Shown here: positions 8,953 to 17,311 of the stretch, in pieces
Numbering within the stretch: position 1 is the first letter of the stretch
How the letters are laid out: each line of letters begins with the position of its first letter
Assembly: GCF_000741695.1 (NCBI RefSeq)
Contig: NZ_JGZK01000001.1
Span: 186,001 to 250,000 of the forward strand
Direction: 5' to 3'
From: Bifidobacterium reuteri DSM 23975
GTDB taxonomy: Bacteria > Actinomycetota > Actinomycetes > Actinomycetales > Bifidobacteriaceae
DNA: 64,000 nucleotides
The notes under the pieces: generated by a model
What the model was told of the DNA's origin: nothing
Databases searched by the model: none
What the model saw: the letters and a program-made list of their open reading frames with translations, nothing else
Translations under genes and position numbers: made by a program

Positions 8953-10503
8953 CTACTGTTCCTTGGCCACAGCGCCCAACGGCATGCGTGTATCGATCAG
9001 TGCGGTGGGGTAGCCGGACAGCTTGCTGCTGGCCACGGTGAAGCATTTGCGCGTATACAGCCAGTCGCTTGCCGCATCCTGGCTGAGCGTTCTGGCATAC
9101 GCCTTCATCCGGTCGGCGTACTCCTGGTCGTTGGTGGCCGCCCGTGCGGAGGCGTACGCCTGCTCGGCTGCGGCATGATCATAATGGAATATGGAGTTCG
9201 GGTCGACGAATTCGCCGGCATCGCCGGTCCCGTCCATGCTCATCAGCGTCAGCTCCCATGATCCATCCTGGATGCGTTTGGCGTAATCCTGGTCGGACAC
9301 CACCTCAAGGTTCACTGTGGGGCGTGGCACTTGGGCGATTTGCTGGGCGATGGCCTCCGCCATGGAGCGATACTGCTCGGTCACCACGAAATCCACGGTG
9401 GTCAGATAGGAACCGAAATAGCTGGTCATCGACTGCACTTGGGACATGTCATGCGGGAACAACCCGGTCAGGTCCTCGTATCCGGGCTCGGTGGGGCTTA
9501 TCGGCCCGCCCAGAAGCCCGCCGGAATCAGGCTGGGAGGAGGCTATCGCAGCGGCGTCAATGAGATAGCGGAAGGTGGTGCGCACCTTTTCGTCCGACAT
9601 TATCGAATCGGTGCCGTTGTTGAACGCCAGCAGTACCTTGTCTGTGGTGGTGCCTTCGCTGACCTTGAGGTTCTCCTTGCCGTTCGCCGCAGAGGCTACG
9701 GATGCCGTGGCGGGGGCGGCCATGTCGATGCTGCCGTTGGCCAGTGCCTCGTTGAGCTTGGCTTCGTCGGAATACTGGTTGAAGGTGATGGTGCCCACCT
9801 TGGCCTTGGTGCCATGGTAGGTGCCGCTGTATGCCAATGTCAGCGATTGAGCGGGGGTGAACTTACTGACGGTGAACGGGCCGGAGCCGATGGCCTGTTT
9901 CGCATAATCGGTATCGCCGGCTTCGGAATCATAAACAATGCCAAGTCTTCCGGAGAGCGCCCGCAGCAGTGTGGGATTCGGTGAGGTGAGCGCGATCGTC
10001 ACGGTGTGCGCGTCGGGATTGGTGATGGAGGCAAGCTCGCCGAGATCGCTCACGTCGGCGTACTGCTTGGTCACCGCCTGCTGCAGCGACCACACTACGT
10101 CAGTGCCGTCTAGTGTATGCCCATTGGAGAAGGTGACGCCGTCGGCGATGGTAAAGGTATATGTCAGCGCATCGTCGGAGACCTTCCAACTGGTGGCAAG
10201 CCCCGGCTGCAACTGGTTCTGCTGATCCACCGTGACCAAGGTCTCATACACATTGTCGATGAGGAGCCGCTGTGCTGCGTCGGAACTGTTGGTACGGATA
10301 TCCAACGACTGTGGCATGTCCTTGACGCCGATGGTGACTGCCGTATCCGGACCCTTGCCGGGCGATGTCAATGACGGCGTGGCACTCCGGTGGCCGATGG
10401 CCGACCATCCCGCCCAGACCAGGGCGCTGAGCACGAGGGTCACCACCAGAAACACACCCCAACTGACCAGCTCGTTGTTCTTCCGTGATTGCTTGCTGCG
10501 CAT
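8953..10503 (-). CDS. Membrane-anchored family-5 (peptide-type) solute-binding protein
   Basis: A 516-residue protein with the SBP_bac_5 pattern of oligopeptide-binding proteins: PQSLDIRTNSSDAAQRLL, then LATSWKVSDDALTYTFTIADGVTFSNGHTLDGTDVVWSLQ in two steps, and AIGSGPFTV. Instead of a lipobox it has one hydrophobic helix (about 14-35, WGVFLVVTLVLSALVWAGW), so it is probably held in the membrane by that helix. No Opp/Dpp permease or ATPase gene is adjacent; it lies between nth and valS on the same strand. It must either use components encoded elsewhere or act as a sensor. Confidence 0.85.
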   Translation of the reverse strand: MRSKQSRKNNELVSWGVFLVVTLVLSALVWAGWSAIGHRSATPSLTSPGKGPDTAVTIGVKDMPQSLDIRTNSSDAAQRLLIDNVYETLVTVDQQNQLQPGLATSWKVSDDALTYTFTIADGVTFSNGHTLDGTDVVWSLQQAVTKQYADVSDLGELASITNPDAHTVTIALTSPNPTLLRALSGRLGIVYDSEAGDTDYAKQAIGSGPFTVSKFTPAQSLTLAYSGTYHGTKAKVGTITFNQYSDEAKLNEALANGSIDMAAPATASVASAANGKENLKVSEGTTTDKVLLAFNNGTDSIMSDEKVRTTFRYLIDAAAIASSQPDSGGLLGGPISPTEPGYEDLTGLFPHDMSQVQSMTSYFGSYLTTVDFVVTEQYRSMAEAIAQQIAQVPRPTVNLEVVSDQDYAKRIQDGSWELTLMSMDGTGDAGEFVDPNSIFHYDHAAAEQAYASARAATNDQEYADRMKAYARTLSQDAASDWLYTRKCFTVASSKLSGYPTALIDTRMPLGAVAKEQ

Positions 10504-10551
10504 GCCCTTCAGTCTAATGATGACGTACTACCGGGAAGGGCCGGCTTCCGC

Positions 10552-11211
10552 TTAGAGGCCAAAACTTGGGCAGGACTGTGCCAAAGGGCAATGCCCGCAA
10601 TCAGGCTTGCGCGCATGGCATGTGGCCCGGCCGAACAGGATGAGCCGATGGCTGAGATTCGTCCAATCCTCAGGCGGAAAGCATGCAGTGATCTCCCGTT
10701 CGATATGCACGGGATCAGGATGGGACGCTCGCCAGTCCGAACGCCAACGCAACTTGCCTGTGACGCGCATCACATGCGTATCGACGGGGAAGCCGGGGAT
10801 GCCGAAGGCGTTGCCGAGCACCACATTCGCGGTTTTGCGGCCGACCCCGGGCAGACTGGTCAGTTCCTCCATGGTCTGTGGCACTTCGCCGCCGAATCGT
10901 TCGTCCAAGGCGGCGGCCAGTCCGAGAAGATGCTGGGTTTTCGAACGATAGAAGCCCAAGGGGTGGATGATGTCCTCGACCTGCGAGGGATTGGCCGCAG
11001 CCAGCGCCGCCGCAGTGGGATAGGTGGCGAAGAGTTCCGGAGTGACGGTATTGACGCGCGTGTCTGTGGTCTGGGCGCTGAGCACAGTGGCGATCAGCAA
11101 TTGCAGTGGGGAGTTGAAATCCAATGCGCATTCCGGAGCGGGAATGATGCGGCACAGGATGTCGTATTCGGCGTGCATCCGGGCCAGTCGCGCCGATTTG
11201 CTTTCGCGCAT
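10552..11211 (-). CDS. nth: Endonuclease III (DNA glycosylase/AP lyase)
   Basis: A 219-residue base-excision repair enzyme that removes oxidised pyrimidines and nicks the abasic site. The helix-hairpin-helix LPGVGRKTANVV holds the catalytic Lys126, and Asp144 sits in FPVDTHV. The C-terminus has the [4Fe-4S] ligands Cys198, Cys205, Cys208 and Cys214 in the classic C-x6-C-x2-C-x5-C spacing. All key residues are present and the length is normal. It is one of the minus-strand genes running from mntP to valS. Confidence 0.96.
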   Translation of the reverse strand: MRESKSARLARMHAEYDILCRIIPAPECALDFNSPLQLLIATVLSAQTTDTRVNTVTPELFATYPTAAALAAANPSQVEDIIHPLGFYRSKTQHLLGLAAALDERFGGEVPQTMEELTSLPGVGRKTANVVLGNAFGIPGFPVDTHVMRVTGKLRWRSDWRASHPDPVHIEREITACFPPEDWTNLSHRLILFGRATCHARKPDCGHCPLAQSCPSFGL

Positions 11212-11329
11212 CGTTCGCCTTCCTATCGTGATGCTGGTTCTTCTGCCGATGATGCTGGCTTTTTCCTATGCCGCCGTGCCGCCGTATAGGAGAGCGTTGG
11301 CGCTCGCGGTATTGCGCGGCGTCAAACGT

Positions 11330-12106
11330 CTACTCGGCGGCGGAGTCGGAACTGTGCGTGCTGGAACGTGCGGCCTGCTGGGCAGCCGCGTCGCCCTTAT
11401 CGTTCTCCGGCGGGTCGAAGCGGTAGCCCACATTGCGCACCGTACCGATGAGGTGCTCGTATTCGCCGCCAAGCTTGGCGCGCAGGCGACGGATGTGCAC
11501 ATCCACCGTGCGGGTGCCGCCGTAATAGTCGTATCCCCATACTTCCTGCAGAAGTTGGGCGCGCGTGAAGACCCGGCCGGGATGCTGCACTAGATACTTG
11601 AGCAGCTCGAATTCCTTGTATGCCAGATCGATGGGGCGGCCATGCAAGGATGCTGTATAGCCATTGGTGTCCACAATCAGATCGCCGGAACGAATCTGTC
11701 CGTCTTCCACGGTGGTGGTAGGTTCCGACGCATTGCCCATCATGGACGTGGCCGGTGCGTTGCCGCGTTCGGAAACCAGACGGAGACGGCCCTCGACCTC
11801 TGCTGGGGATGCACTGGTGACCACCACGTCGGCAATGCCCCACTGGGAGTTGACCACGGTGAAGCCGCCTTCGGTCAGCACGAGCACGATCGGCGTGGAC
11901 AGGCCGGATGCATGAATGAGATTGCACAGTGTCTTGGCAGTGGCAAAATCGTCTCGTGCGTCTAGAAACAGAATCGTGTTCTCCGGCATTTTCACGAGAC
12001 TCGCGGCGTCCATGGGCAGCACGCGTACGCGGTGGGAAAGCAGGGCGAGTGACGGTAGAACGGTTGCGGGGTCGTTAGCGAAAGTCATCAACGTCAAATC
12101 CGTCAC
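11330..12106 (-). CDS. GlnR-like winged-helix transcription regulator
   Basis: A 258-residue OmpR/PhoB-type regulator. The N-terminal half is an atypical receiver with ILFLDARDDFATAKTLC followed by TPIVLVLTEGGFTVVNSQWGIADVVV in two steps, a pattern of the actinobacterial GlnR branch, whose receiver lacks the full phosphorylation pocket. The C-terminal DNA-binding domain has IDLAYKEFELLKYLVQHPG, GYDYYGGTRTVDVHIRRLR and a final VRNVGYRF. The start is a GTG at 12106 with AGGGGGG upstream; a farther ATG is rejected. The C-terminal 25 residues are Ala/Ser-rich and dispensable in appearance. No histidine kinase gene is adjacent. Nitrogen control is the family role; the target is not visible here. 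Confidence 0.85.
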   Translation of the reverse strand: MTDLTLMTFANDPATVLPSLALLSHRVRVLPMDAASLVKMPENTILFLDARDDFATAKTLCNLIHASGLSTPIVLVLTEGGFTVVNSQWGIADVVVTSASPAEVEGRLRLVSERGNAPATSMMGNASEPTTTVEDGQIRSGDLIVDTNGYTASLHGRPIDLAYKEFELLKYLVQHPGRVFTRAQLLQEVWGYDYYGGTRTVDVHIRRLRAKLGGEYEHLIGTVRNVGYRFDPPENDKGDAAAQQAARSSTHSSDSAAE

Positions 12107-12313
12107 GCTGATCCCCCCTAGTGAATTGTCGCAATCAGTGAATTGCGCGTATCGGTTGCCAACCGGCGTCGGCATGATGCTGATGACCGGTCATTCGCAG
12201 ATTTCCCCTTATTGTACGCGCCTGCGTGGGACACCTAGGTGACATTGGCTCATAAATGGGAACATAACGTTGCGAATGTGGGCATCACGCATGCAATGAG
12301 TCAGCGTGGCAGC

Positions 12314-13018
12314 TCAGCCGAGGTAGTGCGTGAGCAGCAGAGTGGCCGCTGCGATGGTCACGCCCATCATCATCACCGGAAGCAGGCCGGTGCCTATCCA
12401 CGGTGCGCGCATCGTGGGATCCGGATCGGCATCGCGCACCCACAGCACAGAGGCGATGGCCAGCGCGATGGCCAACACAATCAGTATGATGACCGCGATG
12501 CCGCCAGCAGTGGCGTCGCGGCTGATGAGCACACCCAGCGTCGGCAGGAAGCACCAGCCGGCTACCGCGATGGCGGCCACGCCGGAGGTGACGGCGTGGG
12601 AGAGTGCGCGAATCAGATGGGAGCGCTCTTTACGGGCCATTTGGCGTCCGAACGAGAAAACCACGAGCACCACCAGCAGGAAGCCCACGGCAAGGGCCCA
12701 TGAATACCAAGGCAGCGGTTCGCCATGCCTGCTAACCATCTGAGGGGGAATGTCGCTGACCGGGAAAGGCACGAACACGAATATCAGTGAGGCTGCACCG
12801 AAGACCATCGTGATGGCCCGGTCGAACACCGAGCCGCGGAATGGCCAGAACAGGATGAATTCGCCGAGCACCATGGCCGCGATGATGAGCGGAATGGTCG
12901 GCATCGGTCCGCGCTCGGGAACCACGGTGGCGGCGATGAGCATCGCATATGCTGTGCACTGGGTCAGCAGCATGCTGCCAGCCTTATGCTTCCAGTTCTC
13001 CTGAGTGATTTCGGCCAT
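12314..13018 (-). CDS. Polytopic membrane protein of unknown function
   Basis: A 234-residue protein with about six hydrophobic segments (for example LLTQCTAYAMLIAATVV, PLIIAAMVLGEFILFWPF, WALAVGFLLVVLVVF and GIAVIILIVLAIALAIASV). A short basic loop, RQMARKERSHLIRAL, follows the third or fourth segment. A good ribosome site (GGAGAGG) precedes the ATG. It sits 48 bases downstream of mntP on the same strand and upstream of the GlnR-like gene, so it may share the mntP transcript. I do not recognise the family. Confidence 0.75.
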   Translation of the reverse strand: MAEITQENWKHKAGSMLLTQCTAYAMLIAATVVPERGPMPTIPLIIAAMVLGEFILFWPFRGSVFDRAITMVFGAASLIFVFVPFPVSDIPPQMVSRHGEPLPWYSWALAVGFLLVVLVVFSFGRQMARKERSHLIRALSHAVTSGVAAIAVAGWCFLPTLGVLISRDATAGGIAVIILIVLAIALAIASVLWVRDADPDPTMRAPWIGTGLLPVMMMGVTIAAATLLLTHYLG

Positions 13019-13066
13019 GTGAACCTCTCCGATAAACGATGTGCTGCGACAATCCTACGCCGTTCC

Positions 13067-13645
13067 TTAGAAGGCGATGATGCCGAGATGCTCCAGCAGC
13101 ACTTTCACGCCGATGAGAATCAGCACCACGCCGCCGGCGATCTGGGAAGGCTGCTGCCATCGGGAGCCGAACACGCGGCCGATATACAGGCCTGCTGCGG
13201 AGAACAGGCCGGTGACCACGCCGATGCAGGTCACGGCAAAGACCACGTTGGATTGCATGAAAGCCAGGCTCACGCCCACGGCGAAGGCGTCGATACTGCA
13301 TGCCACCGCCAGCGGCAGCATGTGCTTCCAATCGAATTGCGGTGTTTCCCGGGCGTTCTCGTCCGGCTCCTCAAACGCTTCATGAACCATGTTGCCGCCG
13401 ATGAACGCAAGCAGACCGAAGATGATCCAGTGATCGAATTCAGTGACGTATGAGCTGAATGCGGATGCGGCGAAATAGCCGAGCAGAGGGAACAACGCCT
13501 GGAAGCCACCAAACCAGAGCGCTGTTTTGATGGCGTCCCGAGTACGGACTTTGGAAACGGTCAGACCCTTGCCAATGGAGACGGCAAACGCGTCCATCGC
13601 CACGGAAACGGAAATCAATAGGGTTTGAATGATGATCGAAATCAT
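13067..13645 (-). CDS. mntP: Manganese efflux pump MntP
   Basis: A 192-residue, six-helix membrane protein with the two pseudo-symmetric motifs of the MntP family: VAMDAFAVSIGKG near the N-terminus and ACSIDAFAVGVSLAF in the second half, with the Asp residues thought to bind Mn2+. It exports manganese. The ribosome site is weak. In other bacteria mntP is often controlled by a yybP-ykoY riboswitch or MntR; I could not recognise such an element in the upstream 100 bases. Confidence 0.9.
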   Translation of the reverse strand: MISIIIQTLLISVSVAMDAFAVSIGKGLTVSKVRTRDAIKTALWFGGFQALFPLLGYFAASAFSSYVTEFDHWIIFGLLAFIGGNMVHEAFEEPDENARETPQFDWKHMLPLAVACSIDAFAVGVSLAFMQSNVVFAVTCIGVVTGLFSAAGLYIGRVFGSRWQQPSQIAGGVVLILIGVKVLLEHLGIIAF

Positions 13646-13750
13646 GATGATATAGCAGGTTCATCGCCGGTTTTCTCCAAGCGATGGGCCTCGACCAGCG
13701 TTCCCACGCGCCGCCTACGCTAATTGAAAAGACGAGATGTCAGTATACAA

Positions 13751-13776
13751 CAGAAGGCCCCCGAAGGGGCCTTCTG
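13751..13776. terminator. GC-rich hairpin with UUCG loop, likely terminator region downstream of ppa
   Basis: Stem CAGAAGGCCCC / GGGGCCTTCTG with a loop that reads TTCG on the minus strand, a very stable C(UUCG)G type. On the minus strand it is followed by TTGTAT, a weak T-rich tail. It lies about 350 bases beyond the ppa stop and just upstream of mntP. A second small hairpin, GATTCCC/GGGGAATC, is at 13782-13803. Confidence 0.5.
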
Positions 13777-13821
13777 CAATGTGATTCCCTCAGCAGGGGA
13801 ATCGAAAATGATCACTTCGGA

Positions 13822-13944
13822 GTGCGCGTTTCACGCGCCTTCGCGGCGTAGCCGCTCACTTCGGCTAGTGACAGTCCACTGGACTGTCACTTTGACGCGT
13901 TCGCGAGACGCTCACGCGCCTCAGCGATTTCCTTCTCGGCGACG
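13822..13944 (-). repeat. 123-bp direct repeat, outer copy carrying a duplicate of the ppa 3' end
   Basis: Matches 14059-14181 over its whole 123 bases with few differences. It contains the 25-base palindrome AGTGACAGTCCA-C-TGGACTGTCACT and a second copy of the last ppa codons, which in minus-strand frame read VAEKEIAEARERLANASK and stop, against VAEKEIAEARERLAEASK in the real gene. It has no start and is a gene-end copy, not a gene. Confidence 0.9.
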
Positions 13945-14018
13945 GTCCTGCAATTATGGACGGCCTGCGGCCGGCTCAGTATTGGCTCAGGCACTGTCGC
14001 GCCTGAGCACGTCGCCGC

Positions 14019-14039
14019 GGAAAGCCCACTGGGCTTTCC
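14019..14039. repeat. 21-base perfect palindrome between the ppa repeats
   Basis: GGAAAGCCCA-C-TGGGCTTTCC. It shares the centre CC-ACT-GG with the ppa-end palindrome but has different arms. Just before it, GCTCAGGC/GCCTGAGC (13985-14008) forms another hairpin. The 114 bases between the two 123-bp copies are thus almost all palindromic. Confidence 0.85.
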
Positions 14040-14058
14040 TGTCGGAAATCACTTAGAC

Positions 14059-14181
14059 GTGCGCGTTTCACGCGCCTTCGCGGCGTAGCCGCTCACCTCG
14101 GCTAGTGACAGTCCACTGGACTGTCACTTAGACGCCTCGGCTAGACGCTCACGCGCCTCAGCGATTTCCTTCTCGGCGACG
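14059..14181 (-). repeat. 123-bp direct repeat, inner copy overlapping the ppa 3' end
   Basis: The inner copy of the repeat at 13822-13944. The ppa stop codon TGA falls inside the palindrome AGTGACAGTCCA-C-TGGACTGTCACT (about 14105-14129), so the palindrome itself supplies the end of the gene. Confidence 0.9.
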
Positions 14182-14618
14182 TCCGCGCCGGTCCAGTAGT
14201 CGCCGGGCTTGACTTCCTTGCCGGGCTCGAGGGCCTTGTACTGCTCGAAGAAGTGCTTGATCTCGGCGAGGTGGTACTCGTTGACGTCCTTGACGTCCTT
14301 GACGCCGTCGTAACGAACGTCGGCCGGCACGCACAGCACCTTGTCGTCGCCGCCCTCTTCGTCCTCCATGTGGTACAGGCCCACGGCGCGGCACTCAATG
14401 ACGCAGCCCGGGAACACGGAGTTGGTCACCATCACGAGCGCGTCCAGCGGATCGCCGTCCTCGCCCAGGGTGCCCTCGATGTATCCGTAGTCGTCCGGGT
14501 AGCCCATGGCGGTGAACAGCTCACGGTCCAGGAAGACGCGGCCGGTCTCCTGATCGACTTCGTACTTGTTCTTGGATCCGCGCGGAATCTCGACCACGAC
14601 GTTGAAGGTTTCTGCCAT
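14124..14618 (-). CDS. ppa: Inorganic pyrophosphatase, family I
   Basis: A 164-residue soluble enzyme that splits pyrophosphate to phosphate and so drives biosynthetic reactions. The family signature DGDPLD lies at residues 54-59 with its metal-binding aspartates, and the N-terminal VEIPRGSKNKYE supplies the conserved Glu/Arg/Lys substrate residues. Length is normal. AAGGAG lies eight bases before the ATG. The 3' end is embedded in a palindrome-containing 123-bp repeat, and a copy of the final 18 codons lies about 180 bases beyond the stop. Confidence 0.97.
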   Translation of the reverse strand: MAETFNVVVEIPRGSKNKYEVDQETGRVFLDRELFTAMGYPDDYGYIEGTLGEDGDPLDALVMVTNSVFPGCVIECRAVGLYHMEDEEGGDDKVLCVPADVRYDGVKDVKDVNEYHLAEIKHFFEQYKALEPGKEVKPGDYWTGADVAEKEIAEARERLAEASK

Positions 14619-14682
14619 TGTGCTATCTCCTTGTTTGGAAACTATTCGTTACACACACTACTACCGTCCGGGCGCATCATCA

Positions 14683-17079
14683 TCACTGCACGGACAGAAT
14701 GTGAGCCACATCCACCCACGGTGCGAGCGAGACGTAGTTGTCCCAGCCCCACTGGAATTCCCGGCCGGTCAGCTCATCGCGCACGGCAAGCGGACGGTCG
14801 GTGGGCAGGCCCAGCTTATCGAGATCCAGATGAATCATCGACTGATGCGCGTCATGTCCATCGAGGTTCACCACCACGATCAGCGTATCCGCCTGACCGG
14901 TGCCTGTCAGCTCCGCCGAAGTATGACGGGCGAACGCCAGCACGTTCGGATCGGAGGACTCGAGCACCGTGAGGTTGTGATAGCTCAGCGCTGCCGGGTG
15001 CGAGCGGCGGATCTTGTTGAGCGCCGTGAGCATTTCCGCCACACCGTACTTCTTGGCCTTGGACCAGTCGCGGACCTTGACCTCGTACTTCTCGTTGTCG
15101 ATCTGCTCCTCGAAGCCCGGGCGCTGCTTGTTCTCCAACAGTTCGAAACCGTTGTAGATGCCCCAGCTCGGCGAGCCCATGGCGGCGAGCACCGCGCGCA
15201 CGCAATGGCCGGCGATGCCGTTGTCGCGCACGTAGGCGGTAAGGATGTCCGGCGTGGTGGGCCAGAAGGTGTTGTGCTGGTAGTAGCCGTCGTCGCCATT
15301 GGTGACGGGCAGATACTCCTCCAGCTCCTCCTTGGTGTTGCGCCACGGGAAGTAGCAGTGGGACTGCGTGAAGCCCACATAGCTCAGGGCGCGCATCATG
15401 CCCGGACGGGTGAACGCCTCGGCCAGGAACAGGACCTCCGGGTGGCGCTTGGTCACGGCGGCGATCACATCCTGCCAGAAACGAACTGGCTTGGTGTGCG
15501 GATTGTCGACGCGGAAGATGGTCACGCCCGCATCGATCCACAGGTTCAGCACACGTTCGACTTCCTTCTCAATGCCTTCCATGTCGGCGTTGAAGTCAAT
15601 CGGGTAGATGTCCTGATACTTCTTCGGCGGATTCTCCGCGAAAGCGATGGTGCCGTCCGGCTTGTGACGGAACCAATCCGGATGCTGCTTGACCCACGGA
15701 TGATCAGGAGAGCATTGCAGCGCGAAATCAAGGGCGATTTCCAGTCCGAGCTCATGGGCGCGGGCGGTCAGGGCCTTGAAATCATCCATCGTGCCAAGCA
15801 GCGGGTCCACCGTATCGTGGCCTCCCAGAGCGGAGCCGATGCCGAACGGGGAACCCGGATCGTCAGGGCCGGCCACCAGCGAATTGTTGCGGCCCTTGCG
15901 GTTGGTGACGCCAATCGGGAAGATCGGCGGAAGGTAGACGATGTCGAAGCCCTCGGCCTTGGCGCGTTCGAGGCCTGCGATCGAGGTCTTGAGCGTACCT
16001 TGCACGATCTTGCCGGTCGCTGGGTCGATGGTGGCGCCTTCGGAGCGCGGGAAGAACTGGTACCAAGCGGCGAAGCTGGACTTCGGACGCTCCACCTTGA
16101 AGCGTTGCGGCTGGCTCGGCGAAATACCATCGCGCAGCGGGTTGGTCTCATGCAGGGCGGCGATCTGCGGATTGTCGCCTGCGGCCAAACGTTCCTCGGC
16201 GGTCAGCGATTCATCGGCCATGGTCTCGGCGGCTTGTTGCAGCGTCTTGCGGTCGCGCACGGTCAGCTTCGCATCCAGGGTCACCGCCCAGCGAGCCAGC
16301 AGCTCGGCGCCGGAGTTCAGCGCGTTGTCCACATCATCCAGCACACGCACCTTGATGCGGGCGTCATGCAGCCAGGACGTGTACGTGTCCTCCCAGCCCT
16401 CAACAGTCACAGTCCACTCGCCGAGCTGGCGCTTGACTGCGGCATAGCCCTCATCCCAAGGTTTCAGATCGCTGTGCTCACCGCACTTGAGCGTGACCTC
16501 CCAGCGGTCGAGGCCGGGGTTCGTGCACATCATGCGCCTGCGCAGCGTCTCCCTGCCGCGGGCGTTGCGGACGATCGCCGTAGCTCCCACCTTGGTACGT
16601 CCTTCGATGAACACCTGTGCGGTCACCTTGAACGGTTCACCGAGCTCCACGCGGGCCGGGAAGATGCCGCGCTCCTCATCGGGAGTGACGTCCATCACGT
16701 TGATGCGGCCGAACTGGCCGAGCTCCTTGACCTCGATGGTGGGGGCTGGCGCCTCGCCGACCAGGCCTTTCAGAGCAGCGTTGGCGCGCGCGGTTTCGGC
16801 GTCGACGCGCTTATGCGTGGCTTTGGCGGTCTTCGTGGTCTTGGCGGCGGTGGCCTTGGTCGTGGCGGCTTTGGCTGCGGTTTTTGCTGCGGGCTTGGTC
16901 GCGGACTTCACGGCATTGGTCGTGGGTTTGACGGCTTTGGGGCGAGAAGTCGCCTTTGACTTCGTCGTCTTGGAGGTCGTGGAGACCTTGACGGTCTGGG
17001 CGGCCGGTTCGGCCTTGGAGGGTTGTTCTGTATGGGATGTGCGCGAATTCGCGCGATGTTGTACTACCATACGGCCCAT
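14683..17079 (-). CDS. glgE: GlgE: alpha-1,4-glucan:maltose-1-phosphate maltosyltransferase
   Basis: A 798-residue GH13 enzyme that extends alpha-1,4-glucans with maltosyl units from maltose 1-phosphate. In the catalytic barrel the nucleophile is Asp525 (GVTIFRVDNPHTKP) and the acid/base Glu554 (LFLAEAFTRP); NRKGRNNSL and TNGDDGYYQHNTFW are also typical of GlgE. An N-terminal beta domain (about 105-220) precedes the barrel. The first 90 residues are an extra Lys/Ala/Thr-rich tail made of short TTKA/KSAT-like repeats, which looks disordered and very basic. No TreS or Pep2 gene is adjacent. The exact start is uncertain: ATGs at codons 1 and 4 both lack a clear ribosome site. Confidence 0.93.
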   Translation of the reverse strand: MGRMVVQHRANSRTSHTEQPSKAEPAAQTVKVSTTSKTTKSKATSRPKAVKPTTNAVKSATKPAAKTAAKAATTKATAAKTTKTAKATHKRVDAETARANAALKGLVGEAPAPTIEVKELGQFGRINVMDVTPDEERGIFPARVELGEPFKVTAQVFIEGRTKVGATAIVRNARGRETLRRRMMCTNPGLDRWEVTLKCGEHSDLKPWDEGYAAVKRQLGEWTVTVEGWEDTYTSWLHDARIKVRVLDDVDNALNSGAELLARWAVTLDAKLTVRDRKTLQQAAETMADESLTAEERLAAGDNPQIAALHETNPLRDGISPSQPQRFKVERPKSSFAAWYQFFPRSEGATIDPATGKIVQGTLKTSIAGLERAKAEGFDIVYLPPIFPIGVTNRKGRNNSLVAGPDDPGSPFGIGSALGGHDTVDPLLGTMDDFKALTARAHELGLEIALDFALQCSPDHPWVKQHPDWFRHKPDGTIAFAENPPKKYQDIYPIDFNADMEGIEKEVERVLNLWIDAGVTIFRVDNPHTKPVRFWQDVIAAVTKRHPEVLFLAEAFTRPGMMRALSYVGFTQSHCYFPWRNTKEELEEYLPVTNGDDGYYQHNTFWPTTPDILTAYVRDNGIAGHCVRAVLAAMGSPSWGIYNGFELLENKQRPGFEEQIDNEKYEVKVRDWSKAKKYGVAEMLTALNKIRRSHPAALSYHNLTVLESSDPNVLAFARHTSAELTGTGQADTLIVVVNLDGHDAHQSMIHLDLDKLGLPTDRPLAVRDELTGREFQWGWDNYVSLAPWVDVAHILSVQ

Positions 17080-17109
17080 TTTAAGGGGAATCCATCATTT
17101 GTCGTGCAT

Positions 17110-17180
17110 TGTGGACAACTTTTGGATGAACGTTCGATAAATGGCTTGAAGTGGATAACTCGAAGCCGAAGTTATCCACA
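17110..17180. promoter_or_regulatory. Cluster of three DnaA-box-like 9-mers between glgE and the LPXTG gene
   Basis: TTATCCACA on the plus strand at 17172-17180, and, on the minus strand, TTATCCACT (17150-17158) and TTGTCCACA (17111-17119). All are consensus or one step from the DnaA box. The spacer is divergent, so both flanking genes could be influenced. No replication genes are nearby, so this is not an origin. Confidence 0.5.
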
Positions 17181-17311
17181 ACTCGCCCGAAAACGGCAAG
17201 CTCGAACCACATAGGTCGGAAAACGGCCGGTATCCGCCGCGAATCTGCCATGCTCGTGGTCTATCCGTTCGCAACGAAGCGGGCGGATACCAGTCTTGGA
17301 AAGGAATGAAC

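Noticed and set aside
13646..13750. yybP-ykoY manganese riboswitch upstream of mntP
   Set aside because: I could not see the conserved loop sequences of that riboswitch in the 100 bases upstream; a covariance-model search would settle it.
14566..16959. An 800-codon open frame antisense to glgE
   Set aside because: It is a high-GC shadow of a certain gene. The same applies to the 788-codon frame antisense to atpD and atpG.
17110..17180. Replication origin
   Set aside because: Three boxes only, no AT-rich unwinding region, and no dnaA, dnaN, rpmH or parAB nearby.
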